DNA of 64,000 bases, taken from contig CP053148.1 of assembly GCA_014607495.2 (NCBI GenBank), positions 11,532,001 through 11,596,000 of the forward strand, read 5' to 3'. A program made the position numbers and the translations under genes. Shown one piece after another: positions 1-10,115 of the stretch; the stretch's first letter is position 1; every line of letters starts with the position of its first letter. The notes under the pieces are model-generated. The model was not told where the DNA came from and did not search any database. It saw only the letters and a list, made by a program, of their open reading frames with translations. The stretch comes from Carposina sasakii. Taxonomy: Eukaryota > Arthropoda > Insecta > Lepidoptera > Carposinidae.

Positions 1-135
1 TTATTTACATCCTCCTATTTTCAAGAAAGGTCGAACGAAACTCTTTTTTTTTCATATAAAACGTAGTACGAGTAGTGCCGTAGAGTTTGGACGTTATACA
101 AGGTTTATAGAATTTTACTAGCTGCATTATCAGTA

Positions 136-876
136 ATCATCATCATCATTATCATTTACAGCCCTGAGAAGTCCACTGTTGGACATAGGCCTCCCCCAAC
201 AACCTCCACTCCGATCGGTCGGAAGCTGCCTGCATCCAACCGACGCCCGCGACCTTGGCCAGGTCGTCCGCCCACCTCGCGGGTGGTCTTCCCACGCTGC
301 GCTTGCCGATACGTGGTATCCACTCTAGAACTTTCCGACTCCATCGGCCATCAGTTCTTCGAGCTATGTGCCCTGCCCATTGCCACTTCAGCTTGCTTGA
401 ACGTTGAGCTATGTCGGTGATCTTTGTACGTCTGCGGATCTTCTCATTTCTGATTCGATCACGCAGAGAGATCCCAAGCATAACTCTCTCCATCGCTCGC
501 TGTGCGATCCTGAGCTTCTTTATGAGGCACATAGTTAGAGACCACGTCTCGGCACCGTAGATCATCACCGGCAGCATGCACTAGTTGAATACCTTCGTCT
601 TTAAGGACTGGGGTATCTTGGACACAAATAAGCTTCGTAGTTTCCCGAACGCTGCCCAGCCGAATTGGATTCGCCGATTTACCTCCTTCTCAAAGTTGGA
701 CTTACCTAGTTTGACCGTCTGTCCCAGGTAAACATACTCGTCAACAACTTCGAGCATCGAGCTCCCAACCAGTACAGGAGTGGGCGGCACATGGACGTTC
801 GACATGATCTTCGTCTTGTCCATGTTCATCTTCAGGCCCACCTGTTGGGAGACTCGATTGAGGCCATCGAGCATTA
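136..876 (-). pseudogene. RTE-like non-LTR retrotransposon, 5'-truncated reverse transcriptase fragment
   Basis: This is the C-terminal end of an endonuclease/reverse-transcriptase polyprotein from an RTE-type LINE. Read from 874 down to 152, it runs through the palm/thumb end (VGLKMNMDKTKIMSN, then EYVYLGQTV), the LPVMIYGAETWSLT block and the terminal GEAYVQQWTSQG. The two open stretches (874-581 and 577-152) share one frame and are split by a single TAG at 581-583. The stop therefore looks like a nonsense mutation and not a frameshift. Upstream of about 876 the homology ends abruptly and in-frame stops appear, as expected of 5' truncation by incomplete reverse transcription. The 3' end carries a short (ATGATG)n tail at 136-153, typical of this class. 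The copy is dead but fairly young. Confidence 0.85.
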
Positions 877-1303
877 ACTATCAATTGTATCAGTAATACA
901 ATTTGCCAAAAAAAAAAGATAGAGATAAGTAATTTTCCATAAAAATACTTGATTTCTCGTGGGAAATAAGTAAAACTGTGCACTTTCACTAATTTTAACT
1001 AAGCGAAAGTAAAACAGCTAGACGTAAGTCCTAGGGCCCTGAAGGAATATTTCACACGTCCGTCGCATCAGTACTGTAACATATTTGGACAAAACCCCAT
1101 CTAAAATTAATTAATGTTTACTAATCTACGTTGCCTGAATGTTGGCAGAGGCGCTTTCCTTCGGGCCGTCATTCGCGGCGGTGCGTCGTGCCGGCAAAAG
1201 GCTCAGTCGCACTCTCTCCTAAAAATTACATCTGGCAGCAAAACGTATGGAAGATCTGTCAAAGTTAGACATTAGACCAGATTTAGTTTAACCAATGTGG
1301 TCG
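877..1303. other. Intergenic, no feature recognised
   Basis: AT-rich sequence with a slightly GC-richer patch near 1140-1200. No open frame, RNA gene or terminal repeat could be supported. Confidence 0.5.
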
Positions 1304-1434
1304 GCCAATTTTAATACTAGAGATCATAAAGAATCTCGAATTTTTTATTCCTAATTTGAAATTTTGTATAAAAACAATGGAATATTTAATCTGAAAAATA
1401 CAAAAATCTCTCGAGATCGGTTATTGAAATTGGC
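1304..1434 (+). mobile_element. Palindromic MITE, family 'GCCAATTT' copy 1
   Basis: A ~131-bp element with imperfect terminal inverted repeats: it begins GCCAATTTTAATACTAGAGA and ends in TTATTGAAATTGGC. Two other copies lie in the window, at 12306-12439 (opposite orientation) and 27155-27271. They share both the termini and the AT-rich interior, so the ends are defined by comparison between copies. There is no coding capacity. Superfamily not assigned. Confidence 0.75.
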
Positions 1435-2160
1435 TGTTAATCCATTGAGGTGATCTGAGAGTTATACTCCGCTTAAAATCCATTAAAACTTTACCCGCAT
1501 GTATGGTTATCGTGTTGGTTGAATTAAATAGCATGGAATAAAATTTAAATTAGGTTGTACATACAGTTATCAATTTAACTTTATTTCGATTGTCCTCTCA
1601 ATGTTTTGGTGATATGCCCTGAAATTAAATAATCAAGGACATAATATATATGGAAGAGCTGTGTTGGTATTGATTTTATGATGCACCTTGTACTTGCCTG
1701 TGACTAGAGAAAACGAATCTAATTCAACAGAGTGTAACAAAAATGACAGGGGTGTTTAAACCGAAACGCTACGATGCGAAATCTTGAAAAGCAAACATGT
1801 ATTTTGGAGTCAAAATTTTTTTTACGAAAAGCCTATTTTCTATAGTATTATAAGCGGCTACATGTCATCTATCTACCCTACATGATTCTATTGGACATTT
1901 GCTCGTTGTCACTCGTAAAAGTCTCGTGTTTTTCGGCTATTTACGATATTAATTATTGTTAAGTGCTAGTTAGAATTAGTTTGATTAGGTCATTTGGTTT
2001 ATTATAGTGGTGGTTTTCTCAAAGTGTTTGTTATATTTTGTTATTTTGAAATCATTGTAAGTAAGTTGTAAATATTTCTTATTTTTTTATTTTACCTTGC
2101 TCCTGTTCCTCAGAGTATAGTAATTCCCCTTTTGTCACATCAAAACTTACTTAATATTAT
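1435..2160. other. Intergenic, no feature recognised
   Basis: AT-rich DNA with only short chance open frames. No convincing repeat boundary was seen. Confidence 0.5.
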
Positions 2161-2325
2161 AAAGGCCAAAATTTTAATAAAATTTGGTACGGAGTTAGCT
2201 GACACCCTGGATTAACACATAGGCTACTTTTTATCTCGGGAAAATATTTTTATCTCGGATAATTTCGACAACTTGTTTTTTCTGCAGTCCACGCGGAGGA
2301 AGTCGCGGACGTACACAAGTTAAAA
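2161..2325 (+). mobile_element. CTAGT-type Helitron-like repeat, 3' fragment
   Basis: The text from the 'CACATAGGCTACTTTTTATC' segment through 'CCACGCGGAGGAAGTCGCGG' matches the 3' half of the better copy at 25951-26280. This copy decays before a clean CTAGT end. It is non-coding. Confidence 0.55.
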
Positions 2326-2479
2326 AATAAATTAACACAGACCAGTGGTTCCTGGGATTGCACGATTTATTTTGTAGCTGTTCTATACTTCGTACTTGTA
2401 ACTCCTAACTGGTAACTTCGGATCATAACCCTCGATGGAAATGGAAGATAAAAATAAAATTAGACAAAACTACCATCCA

Positions 2480-2757
2480 TACATTAACCGCTTGGTGCCG
2501 GCAGAATTGAGTTTGTACGAGTACTACGGCACGCCTGCTCATGGGTATCGTACGAGGCGATTAAGTATTTCCAGGAGGTGGGCACCACCGCCTCCCGTGT
2601 TGACAATATAGTCCAAAAATGAGACCACTAACTTGCCTGCCCAGCGTGATGACTATGGACAAAAACGCCCTAAGGCCTAAGGAGCCTTGTGGTGTGCCCT
2701 GGGGGAGGCCTACATCCAGCAGAGATTGCAATAGGCTGAAGACGATACATAACTGGT
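2480..2757 (+). mobile_element. RTE-tailed SINE-like repeat, copy 1
   Basis: A non-autonomous repeat whose 3' end carries the terminal codons of the RTE polyprotein (the GGGGGAGGCCTACATCCAGCA segment corresponds to GEAYVQQ), followed by AATAGGCTGA. The body (CGTACGAGGCGATTAAGTAT, then GTGTTGACAATATAGTC) matches the copy at 17407-17660 in the opposite orientation. The ORF across it is a by-product of the repeat and not a gene. Confidence 0.7.
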
Positions 2758-3199
2758 TCTTCTACACGACTTTCCATTCTGGGAATTATCAAATCAAATG
2801 GTACCTACATAAATACCGAAAATTGTCTTCTCAACTCCGAATGTTTCTACGATACGTTCGTAGTCTGACTACGGACTACGAATCCGTAGTTCTACTACAC
2901 GATCCTACTTATAACAATCTTGTATAATTCTACAGACACGAAATTTTGATGTGTTATTATTATTTTTCCATGTAAATAAGGTACCACTCACTTTTGTTTA
3001 ACTTAAGTTATAAAAATTTTAAATTGCTGGTAGTGACTGGACAAAGTTAGGCGTGGAGCAGGTATATTAAGCGCTTATAAAATAAAAAATAATAGGAACC
3101 TAATCAAGCGGTAAAAAGTAATAATTGAATCGCTTTAACCCGCGCCTAACTGTACGAGTCATTGGCACCCTGCCATCCAACTTATCTGCGAATGAGAAC
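2758..3199. other. Intergenic, no feature recognised
   Basis: AT-rich sequence following the SINE-like repeat; nothing supportable. Confidence 0.45.
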
Positions 3200-3512
3200 A
3201 AACTTACGAAAATAGTACGGTAGCGTCACTGGTTACCGCGCCATGCCTCGTGGCGTGTCAAATAAAAAAATCCGGCCATGTACCAATGTGTACGACCTGA
3301 ACATTATCATGTTGACCTGATTGTAAAATGTAATTGGTGTTGTTGGCAGTTCAGCAGTGATCCTGAAAGCCGCGGCTAAAAGTTCTACTTTCGAATGTCG
3401 GTTGGTGTAAATATGATGAAAATCGATGTTTGTTTTCGAGTGATTGATGTTTCTATATTTTTTCAGTATGTACCTATAGTTATATGACTTAGTACCCACG
3501 AAACGTTCTTTC
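3200..3512 (+). mobile_element. Diverged tRNA-related SINE copy
   Basis: The 3' part (GATGTTTGTTTTCGAGTGAT through CTTAGTACCCACGA) matches the SINE at 29111-29360. The 5' part (CACTGGTTACCGCGCCATGC) is a heavily mutated equivalent of the tRNA-like head. The B box is no longer recognisable, so this looks like an old copy. Confidence 0.5.
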
Positions 3513-4721
3513 TTTCTTTCTAATTTGTCTGTATATCATCCTTAAAATGTAAATAAAAGTGCAATGAAGGGTGTTCAATACATATGCAATGCATTTTTAT
3601 GGTAAACCAGTCGCGGTGCCACTGGTAGTCTAGTTGGATAACGAGCAAAGATGCCAACGCATCTTATAGCCCAGTCACGTTTGCAAAATCTATATTTTCG
3701 AGCATGAATGTAATGTAAGCAAGTTTTAGAACATCTGCTAACCTAGAGCACAGAATACTAACACAGACTAGAATGGAATGTGTTAGGTATTGAAATTATT
3801 TGTCTCCATACAAAAGTTGGGCTTCGACCTGGTATTGAATGTGAAACAGTCCAGGGGCAAGTGCAATTTGTTCAATTTAATACTTTAGAATTTATATTGT
3901 ATTTTGAGTTTAATTTAAAATTATAATTTTGTCAAAAGCTTCCAATGTTTATTATTGTTAATGCCACTCCCAAATTACAACTTCTTCTTCAAGACAGTGA
4001 ACAAGATAAAGAAATTGAAGTAGTAAGAAAGGGATTTTACGAAAAGCCCACAAGATTGTATACAAAAAATTTATTTCTGATTCAATTTAGTTCACCTTCA
4101 TCAGAAAGCTGACATTATTTAGTCCATGTGGACGTAGACGCAGGTGACCGTAATATTAATAACAAACATGCATAAAATTATATTTAATTGAATACAATAG
4201 ATAATATTATAAAAATAAGTAGAGTTAAAGCAAATTATGGGAAATTATTATCAACTCTCTTTTTTTTTACTACATTTGCATTGCTAATACTTTTTAATCA
4301 ATCAAATGATGTCTATGCGGTTGCGCTTAGATGAAAAGGTAGTAAATTTTACTCTCGTGAGGTACATAACCGTCAACCGATATGCCTAATACTATATTTC
4401 AAACGTATATATTATGCGAATGTTGAGCGCAGGCGAATGAGGGGCGGCTGTGCCTGAAACTTACTTTCAATTCCCGACCCAGGGGAAATAACATGGCAAC
4501 GCGATCTTCGAATTATCTCCACCGACCACACGGCGTTATAACGACATTTTAGCATTTACGTATGAACAAAACTCAGTTTTCACGCTCCTCTCGTTTATTT
4601 TATACGGGTTATCTGCGACTGCAAAATAATATTATATGTCGATAATTAAAAGTAACAAATGCAAGAGATATAATAATCTTTCTGAAACAAATACTTCACT
4701 TATTTATCTAATGACTATGAA
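3513..4721. other. Intergenic, no feature recognised
   Basis: AT-rich DNA without a supported gene. Confidence 0.5.
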
Positions 4722-4756
4722 ATTACATTCCAAGATCGAAAATCTTGGAATGTAAT
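4722..4756. repeat. Perfect 15-bp hairpin
   Basis: ATTACATTCCAAGAT at 4722-4736 is followed by a CGAAA loop and its exact reverse complement at 4742-4756. Too short for a typical animal pre-miRNA; function unknown. Confidence 0.8.
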
Positions 4757-5224
4757 CATACAATACAATATATACGTCCATACAATAAACAAAATAAGCA
4801 GTAATTACTGTTTACAGTAATAAACCTTCTACGATTTTATTTGCACAAAATGAGCAACTTCTCATAAAATCAGCAAAAACGAAGGATGTCGTTGACAAAG
4901 CACATAAGCAGTGTGGATTACGAAAACTAATTCGAACGCGTCTCAAAGCGCCCAGAGCCGAATGTTTTTGTAACACCCGTTTCCTAAAACGGTGAATAAC
5001 AACGCGTATTTGAACTGGCAAAAGGAATCAAATTATTGTACCGAGTGCTTTTCCCAAAATAAACTCAACCGCGAGTTTATGGACTGTGGTAACAACCACT
5101 TATAGGTGTTTGGTTATTATTCAATAACAAATGTAAACATGTCGAAAGTGCACATTTTGGGTCGGGGTCACTGATCTCGTTTTTATAATAGTGACATTAT
5201 TGTATAGTCATTTGATATCAATAA

Positions 5225-5312
5225 AGGCTCGAGCACACCGGATGCGTGTGCGTGCGCATACGCATCCGGTGTGCTCAAGCCCTTAATGTATAGAACTGTC
5301 ACCGCTTGACGA
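5225..5312. mobile_element. Harbinger-like palindromic MITE, rearranged copy
   Basis: 22-bp inverted arms (GGCTCGAGCACACCGGATGC and complement) at 5226-5247 and 5261-5282 with a short GC-rich loop. They match the termini of the longer copy at 14711-14934. Bases 5284-5312 (AATGTATAGAACTGTCACCG) match the interior of that copy on the other strand, so this copy is rearranged and not simply shortened. TAA-like flanks would fit a PIF/Harbinger target duplication; the superfamily call is tentative. Confidence 0.7.
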
Positions 5313-5643
5313 CTATGCTGGGCACAGCCAATTATAACATATGGAATAACTGTATGGAGGGGAGCTGGCAAAACTAAGTTTAAAGAAGAGAGCTCAGAGA
5401 ATGCTGCTGAAAATAATGTACTTCCTACGGTATAATTTTCCGACGGATCAGCTGTACGCCCTATGTGATTTACAAACAGTTAAAAAGCTATACATTATGA
5501 ATTCTATCTATAAAAAACATACATCATTAATATATGACCCAAAAATTAAACAAAAACGGAAACAATTATTTATATTAAAATCAAAAGGTGATAAAACTAA
5601 ATTCGCTAAACGACAATATCAGGATCAATCAACTCATTTGTAT
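5313..5643 (+). pseudogene. Jockey/CR1-type LINE, C-terminal remnant with frameshift
   Basis: Conceptual translation gives YGITVWRGAGKTKFKE just upstream of 5400. After a +/-1 shift it continues as AQRMLLKIMYFLRYNFPTDQ, then LYALCDLQTVKKLYIMNSI and KKHTSLIYDPK. This order (the YGI-W-GGAGKT block, then the basic RAQR-LLK block, then a tyrosine/leucine-rich thumb) is characteristic of the C-terminal region of Jockey-type insect reverse transcriptases. The fragment ends where the TTA-associated repeat begins at about 5644. The open frame 5401-5670 runs a few codons into that repeat. It is a transposon relic and not a host gene. Confidence 0.7.
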
Positions 5644-6026
5644 GGGTGCAACTCATTGCTATGGGGCTGAATATTGGGTGGGTTGGGAAACTGGGCTGGG
5701 TGGCATGCGGTGACTCGCCGACTCATTTCATGGGCCCCCTGAAACGGCCGCACGCACGGAGCGACAAAGGGGGCAACATTTGGTGAGTGGCTAGGGTGGA
5801 GGGGTGCCCCTGGACTTTAAACCGAAGCCAACTTGCCACTTACTGACGGGCATGTCCACCCTCGAGCTGTCATAGCTCTCGCGTCTCCACTCTGCCCGGC
5901 CGGCGAAGGCAAGGCAAAGGTGGGGGAACTGTTCCTCGTCAGACCTCACTCCGGCGCCGGAGATGAGGAACAGGGTCTTCTCCAACCCCGACCTCCCAAC
6001 AGCTCGCCACAAGCTGCCCTGTGGGC
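5644..6026 (-). mobile_element. TTA-targeted repeat unit, partial copy 1
   Basis: This matches the 6044-6692 and 55613-56283 units over their GC-rich half (CGGTGACTCGCCGACTCATT, then CTCACTCCGGCGCCGGAGAT). The first ~200 bp are missing, and part of the region near 5690 is deleted. It ends in (TTA)n at 6027-6043, exactly where copy 2 begins. Open frames on both strands are conserved among copies only because the copies are similar. Confidence 0.8.
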
Positions 6027-6043
6027 TTATTATTATTATTATT
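6027..6043. repeat. (TTA)n microsatellite between two repeat units
   Basis: A short run of TTA triplets that both adjoining copies contact. It is the apparent target or junction sequence of this family. Confidence 0.9.
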
Positions 6044-6692
6044 GTATCTCTGTTTAAATTCTCGGGACTACAGAGACCCGGTCCTTTGAGAGGCGTGCAT
6101 CGGGCCGTTGGATGTAGAGGCCCTTTTTAGAGAACTTTTAATATGGTGTGGGATACACATGGCGGATACCATCGCCGACCGCACAATATAATACACCCGG
6201 CGATGGTCCCCGCCATGTGAAAGATTATTGGAGTGCAGATCTATGTCATGCGATGGAAACATAGGTCATGGGCTATGGGGCTGAATGTTGGGTGGGGTTG
6301 GGTAACTGGGCTATTGAAGGAGACTAACGGACGCCTGCCTTTACAACCAAGTCTCATAATTGTTTGGTGGCAGGCGGTGACTCGCCGACTCATTTCATGG
6401 GCCCCCTGAAACGGCCGCACGCATGGAGCGACAAAGGGGGCAACATTTGGTGAGCGGCTAGGGTGGAGGGCTGCCCCTTGACTTTAACCAAAGCCAACTC
6501 GCCACTTACTGACGGGCACGTCCACTCTCGAGCTGTTATAGCTCTCGCGACTCCACTCTGCCCGGCCGGCGAAAGCAAGGCAGAGGTGGGGGAACTGTTC
6601 CTCGCCAGACCTCACTCCGGCGCCGGAGATGAGGAACAGGGTCTTCCCCCGGGAGTACTTCAGGTCCATGGGAACGCTACCTCCCAACAGCT
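6044..6692 (-). mobile_element. TTA-targeted repeat unit, full-length copy 2
   Basis: This ~650-bp unit is nearly identical to 55613-56283, with scattered substitutions and the same start (CTCTGTTTAAATTCTCGGGA) and interior. Both sides are TTA repeats (6027-6043 and 6693-6706). On the - strand an open frame (6687-6484) encodes GKTLFLISGAGVRSGEEQFP, then HLCLAFAGRAEWSRESY. It resembles no protein I recognise. The orientation given follows that frame and the LINE at 53550-55599. It may be a non-autonomous element or part of a larger TTA-specific LINE. Confidence 0.75.
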
Positions 6693-6706
6693 ATTATTAT
6701 TATTAT
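6693..6706. repeat. (ATT)n microsatellite
   Basis: Triplet repeat bounding the unit on its right side. Confidence 0.85.
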
Positions 6707-6949
6707 AAAGCAACACAACAATAAAGCTTATAACTTAACTAACATAATTGTGGTGTCTGATGTGCCAGCAAAATGGTCCCAGTTCAGTGTAGTGTTGCAG
6801 TATTATCTGCAACGCTGCAATACTTAAAACGTGTACATCATATATAATAAATACACATAAAAACACGGAACAACACGGTACAACGGAAGAGAGCATGGAA
6901 GGGTTGGAAGGGGAATACCTCGCCGGACTTTCACCGATCAAATTGGTGA

Positions 6950-7125
6950 AATTCTAAAGAAAGGTCAGGTCAAGAGTACCCTAAACCGACGAGCGTGCAT
7001 GAAGAATATCATGAAAGTAGATGAAGCGAAAGAGGTGTGTCAGGATCGTAGCAAATGGAGAACCGTGATCTCTGCCTACCCCTCCGGGAAAGAGGCGTGA
7101 TTATTATGTATGTATGTATGTATAA
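6950..7125 (+). pseudogene. LINE C-terminus with (ATGT)n tail
   Basis: The + strand from 6958 reads KKGQVKSTLNRRACMKNIM, then KVDEAKEVCQDRSKWRTVIS and AYPSGKEA, ending in TGA at 7098-7100. This is the extreme C-terminus of an insect endonuclease/reverse-transcriptase LINE, with the usual 'D-R-S-K-W' signature before the stop. An (ATGT)n tail follows at about 7106-7125. Only this tail end was copied. The last ~45 bp (CTGCCTACCCC...GGCGTGATTAT) are shared with the repeat at 30165-30432. Confidence 0.75.
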
Positions 7126-7899
7126 AAACACGGATATGGAAACGGCCATAGATTTATAGAAACGGCTGTGTTCCCGCTATCTATCTGGCTATGGTGTAGT
7201 CAGAACTGCAGGATCATAAAGAAGATCCTCAGTCACGTATAATGTAATATTAATGATCAGTGACAAGTCCTTAGTCGACTCTTAAGACGTGTACGTACAT
7301 AGTAGGAGATGAAGCTAATATATTCTAGTGACGCTACGCATCAACACAGGGATAAAATTTAATATAAAATAATATAATAAAGAATATAATTAAGTTTATA
7401 TTTAAGTATTTTATTTATTTACTCAGATTTTTGTACTCCGATCTGCCTAGTCCCTATTTACGTTATTATAGTCATGACCAGTGTAAATAAACTCAAAGAT
7501 TCCAAAATAGAAAGAGAAAGATGGTGTATGGTTAGCACAAAGCGGATGCTTTCAATGGAGTTTTGTATGTCATCCTTGACTATAACTATAAAAGTAAAGT
7601 AAGTAAAAGACCCATTCCTTCATCTTTCCCCATCCCGGAAAATCCTGTGATGTTCGGCAGTTATAATAATACCCTATGCCGAGAAAATATTCAGATGCCC
7701 GGTAGCATTCCCAAGTTGAATAGCGATCTTAAGTTGTACTGACAGAAAATTAAAGTAAATTTTGAAAAGAAAAGAAAATGTACCCAGGCAACTTAAACTC
7801 GACACCGCAAATAATTTGTAAGTCCTCAAAAGCTTATTAGCAGTCCGTACCGAAATGCTAAAAGCAAATAAATATCTGTCATAGGAAATTATATTCTAT
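7126..7899. other. Intergenic, no feature recognised
   Basis: AT-rich DNA with no supported gene or repeat boundary. Confidence 0.5.
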
Positions 7900-8260
7900 A
7901 CTAGCTTAGCCCGCGGCTTCGCCCGCATAAACTTTATAGTATGTTCTGAGCAAATAAATAATCATTTCATTTCAATCATTTCGTTTAATTCCCGATATTT
8001 CCCGTTCCCGTTGGAATTCTAGGAACAAAAGTAGTCTAATTGTTCAAACTGTTCTCCACCAGTACTGGTTAACTGGAAGAGAATGCTATGTAGCATTAAG
8101 TTCGCCTTTATATAACTTTATAGTGCATTAAAGAATTTTCTATCTATCTATCTAAGTTCTCCCTTAAAAATACTAGCTATTTAACAGTGAAAATCCTTTC
8201 AGCCGGAATATCCGTAAGATTATCTGGACAAGTAGATATACAGACAAAAATGGAAAAAAA
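7900..8260 (-). mobile_element. CTAGT-type Helitron-like repeat
   Basis: It begins ACTAGCTTAGCCCGCGGCTT, the reverse complement of a terminus ending CTAGT. It carries one ATTTCCCGTTCCCGTTGGAA unit like those tandemly repeated at 42485-43400. The distal end is unclear. Another fragment lies inside it. Confidence 0.55.
8041..8150 (+). mobile_element. Nested LINE 3'-UTR-like fragment
   Basis: TTAACTGGAAGAGAATGCTA...AAGTTCGCC resembles the 3' untranslated end of Jockey-type lepidopteran LINEs. It is followed by a (TATC)n-like tail, which suggests insertion into the surrounding element. Confidence 0.45.
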
Positions 8261-8895
8261 GTTATTTTGACATTACCATCTTTACATTTATATACATATT
8301 TACATTTATATAGGTATTATGCATTTAGTAAAAACTGTTATTTTAATGTTACACACAAATAAAGAAAAACATTAGGTTATGCTGTCGGTCAACCTGAAAC
8401 TTGTGATAGAATTTTCAAAAAGTTTATAGATTTTTTTATTATAATTATATCCAACCTTCCCAAGTAGTAAACATTTAAGTTAAGCTACAGATTTTATATT
8501 TCTTAGAGAAAGAAGCACTTAAATTAAAATGTTCGATTAATTCATTGTTTTAAACTACAATAAATTTACACGTTGAACAATTTTATCATTTCTTGTATAA
8601 TTTACGTCGACGGAATCCAAGGCGCAATCTTGTTTTGCACTTGATCGGTTTTTACAAGTGGACTGTCATTTAACGAATACAAAAGTATTCACGTTCCGGA
8701 CGTTTTAAGTGTTGTTTTTTTTTTGTTTAAAATTACCCACCGGTTTTCCTGGAAATAAAAATAATTAAAGTTTGTAGAGACGCTATAACTTAGCTCTGAG
8801 ATGGCGGCGCCGTAAGCTCGGATGACGAATATTCATTAATAAAATTATTTATCTTATAAAATGTGTAATTATTTATAATACTTTATAGTCTTATA
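8261..8895. other. Intergenic, no feature recognised
   Basis: AT-rich DNA with only chance open frames. Confidence 0.45.
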
Positions 8896-9263
8896 CAGGA
8901 TGTTTTTTTCATTGCCACCTTTTACGAAGGGTACGTACTCTATATATCAAATAAAGTAAGTGTATGCAAAAAAAAAAATGCTGTAAAACGATGATTTTTT
9001 TTTTATTCGGGCAAAATTTATAGTGTCCAGTGTTTATGCTAGTTTTTTATAGACAGATACTAATTATTTCCCGTGAAAAAATCTTGTTACACCCGTCAAT
9101 GCACATTTATGCAGAAAAACACAGTCTATTTACTGAACTTTGGACCCTAATATTTTGGAAACCAGACATTTCCCTGGTATGCTTCCATGGAGAAAAATGA
9201 TCGTGATGATGAGGAGATTCCGTAGTTTTTGGGAACGTTGACGACCAAAAATCACCAAATGTA
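8896..9263 (+). mobile_element. TA-flanked MITE, family 'CAGGATG' copy 1
   Basis: The element starts CAGGATGTTTTTTTC and is preceded by TA. Interior landmarks shared by the family are ACGAAGGGTACGTACTCTAT, ACTTTGGACCCTAATATTTT and ATGATCGTGATGATGAGGAG. The right terminus (ATCACCAAATGTA) is mutated from the family's ATCACCCTGTA. The short imperfect TIRs and TA flanks would fit a Tc1/mariner-type non-autonomous element; this is an inference. Confidence 0.8.
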
Positions 9264-9709
9264 TAAGACTATAATATAATTTAATATTATGGCCGTATTG
9301 TATTATAATGCAATGGAAACTTAAATATATGTCTCAGCCTCAAATTTCATCTAAATAGTTACAGTAATTTCACAGTCTATGAGAAACAAAACTCACGCAC
9401 ACCTATAGGTACATTAACTTGTACAAATATCTGATACATTTTTTAAAATGATCCGTCAGAGCGGAGCTACATCAATCAACTGCCATTTATATGGAAAGTG
9501 TACCAAATTAAAAGCATTTGCTTTGACTGCGAATATATATTTTCGTCGACATTTGTTCAAAAAATGTTTCACGTTTCTATTCATGTCTACGCAATTTATT
9601 ATTTATGTGTAACTCATCACGTGTAGAATATAATTATTTCTGATGTTTTACTGGTCCATTAGCTGCTGATAGTCTGATTATTAATCCACCAAAATATAAT
9701 TAAATGTGG
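9264..9709. other. Intergenic, no feature recognised
   Basis: AT-rich; no supported feature. Confidence 0.45.
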
Positions 9710-10115
9710 TATCGTGGGACACCAGGTAGGAACGAAGTTCCTTCGGCTAATGTAGAATCGACACAATTTGCAAAAGAAAAATCGTGCTCAATTTTATTTA
9801 GGTTTAAAATGTATCTATAATGTGAGTATTCGCCACGTGCTTGTCCATGAAATAATGAGTATATACTATGCATTGGCGGGGTGGAGTAGCAATAGAGAGA
9901 GAAGGGATGAGAGAACGAAAAGAAAGAGGGAGAAAGAGAAAGGTATTATACACTACTCGCTTGTGTATACGACTGTTGCGCCTGCGCACGTCTCATTTAA
10001 CGGTTTTATTCCACGCACTTTTTCTTACGGTTTTACTATCACATATTTTTCAGTTCGGTCGCGCAGTAAAATCCCTATCTCCTCCAAGCCTGCCGTAAGG
10101 AACTTCGTTCCAATA
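9710..10115. mobile_element. Possible short-TIR element with purine-rich core
   Basis: GGAACGAAGTTCCTT near 9730 recurs inverted near 10095 (AAGGAACTTCGTTCC). A strongly purine-rich tract (GAGAGAGAAGGGATGAGAGA and onward) occupies 9891-9942. No second copy occurs in the window, so the boundaries are uncertain. Confidence 0.4.

Noticed and set aside
5791..6708. Open frames on both strands in the TTA-associated units as host genes
   Set aside because: They occur only inside a multi-copy repeat and shift with indels between copies.
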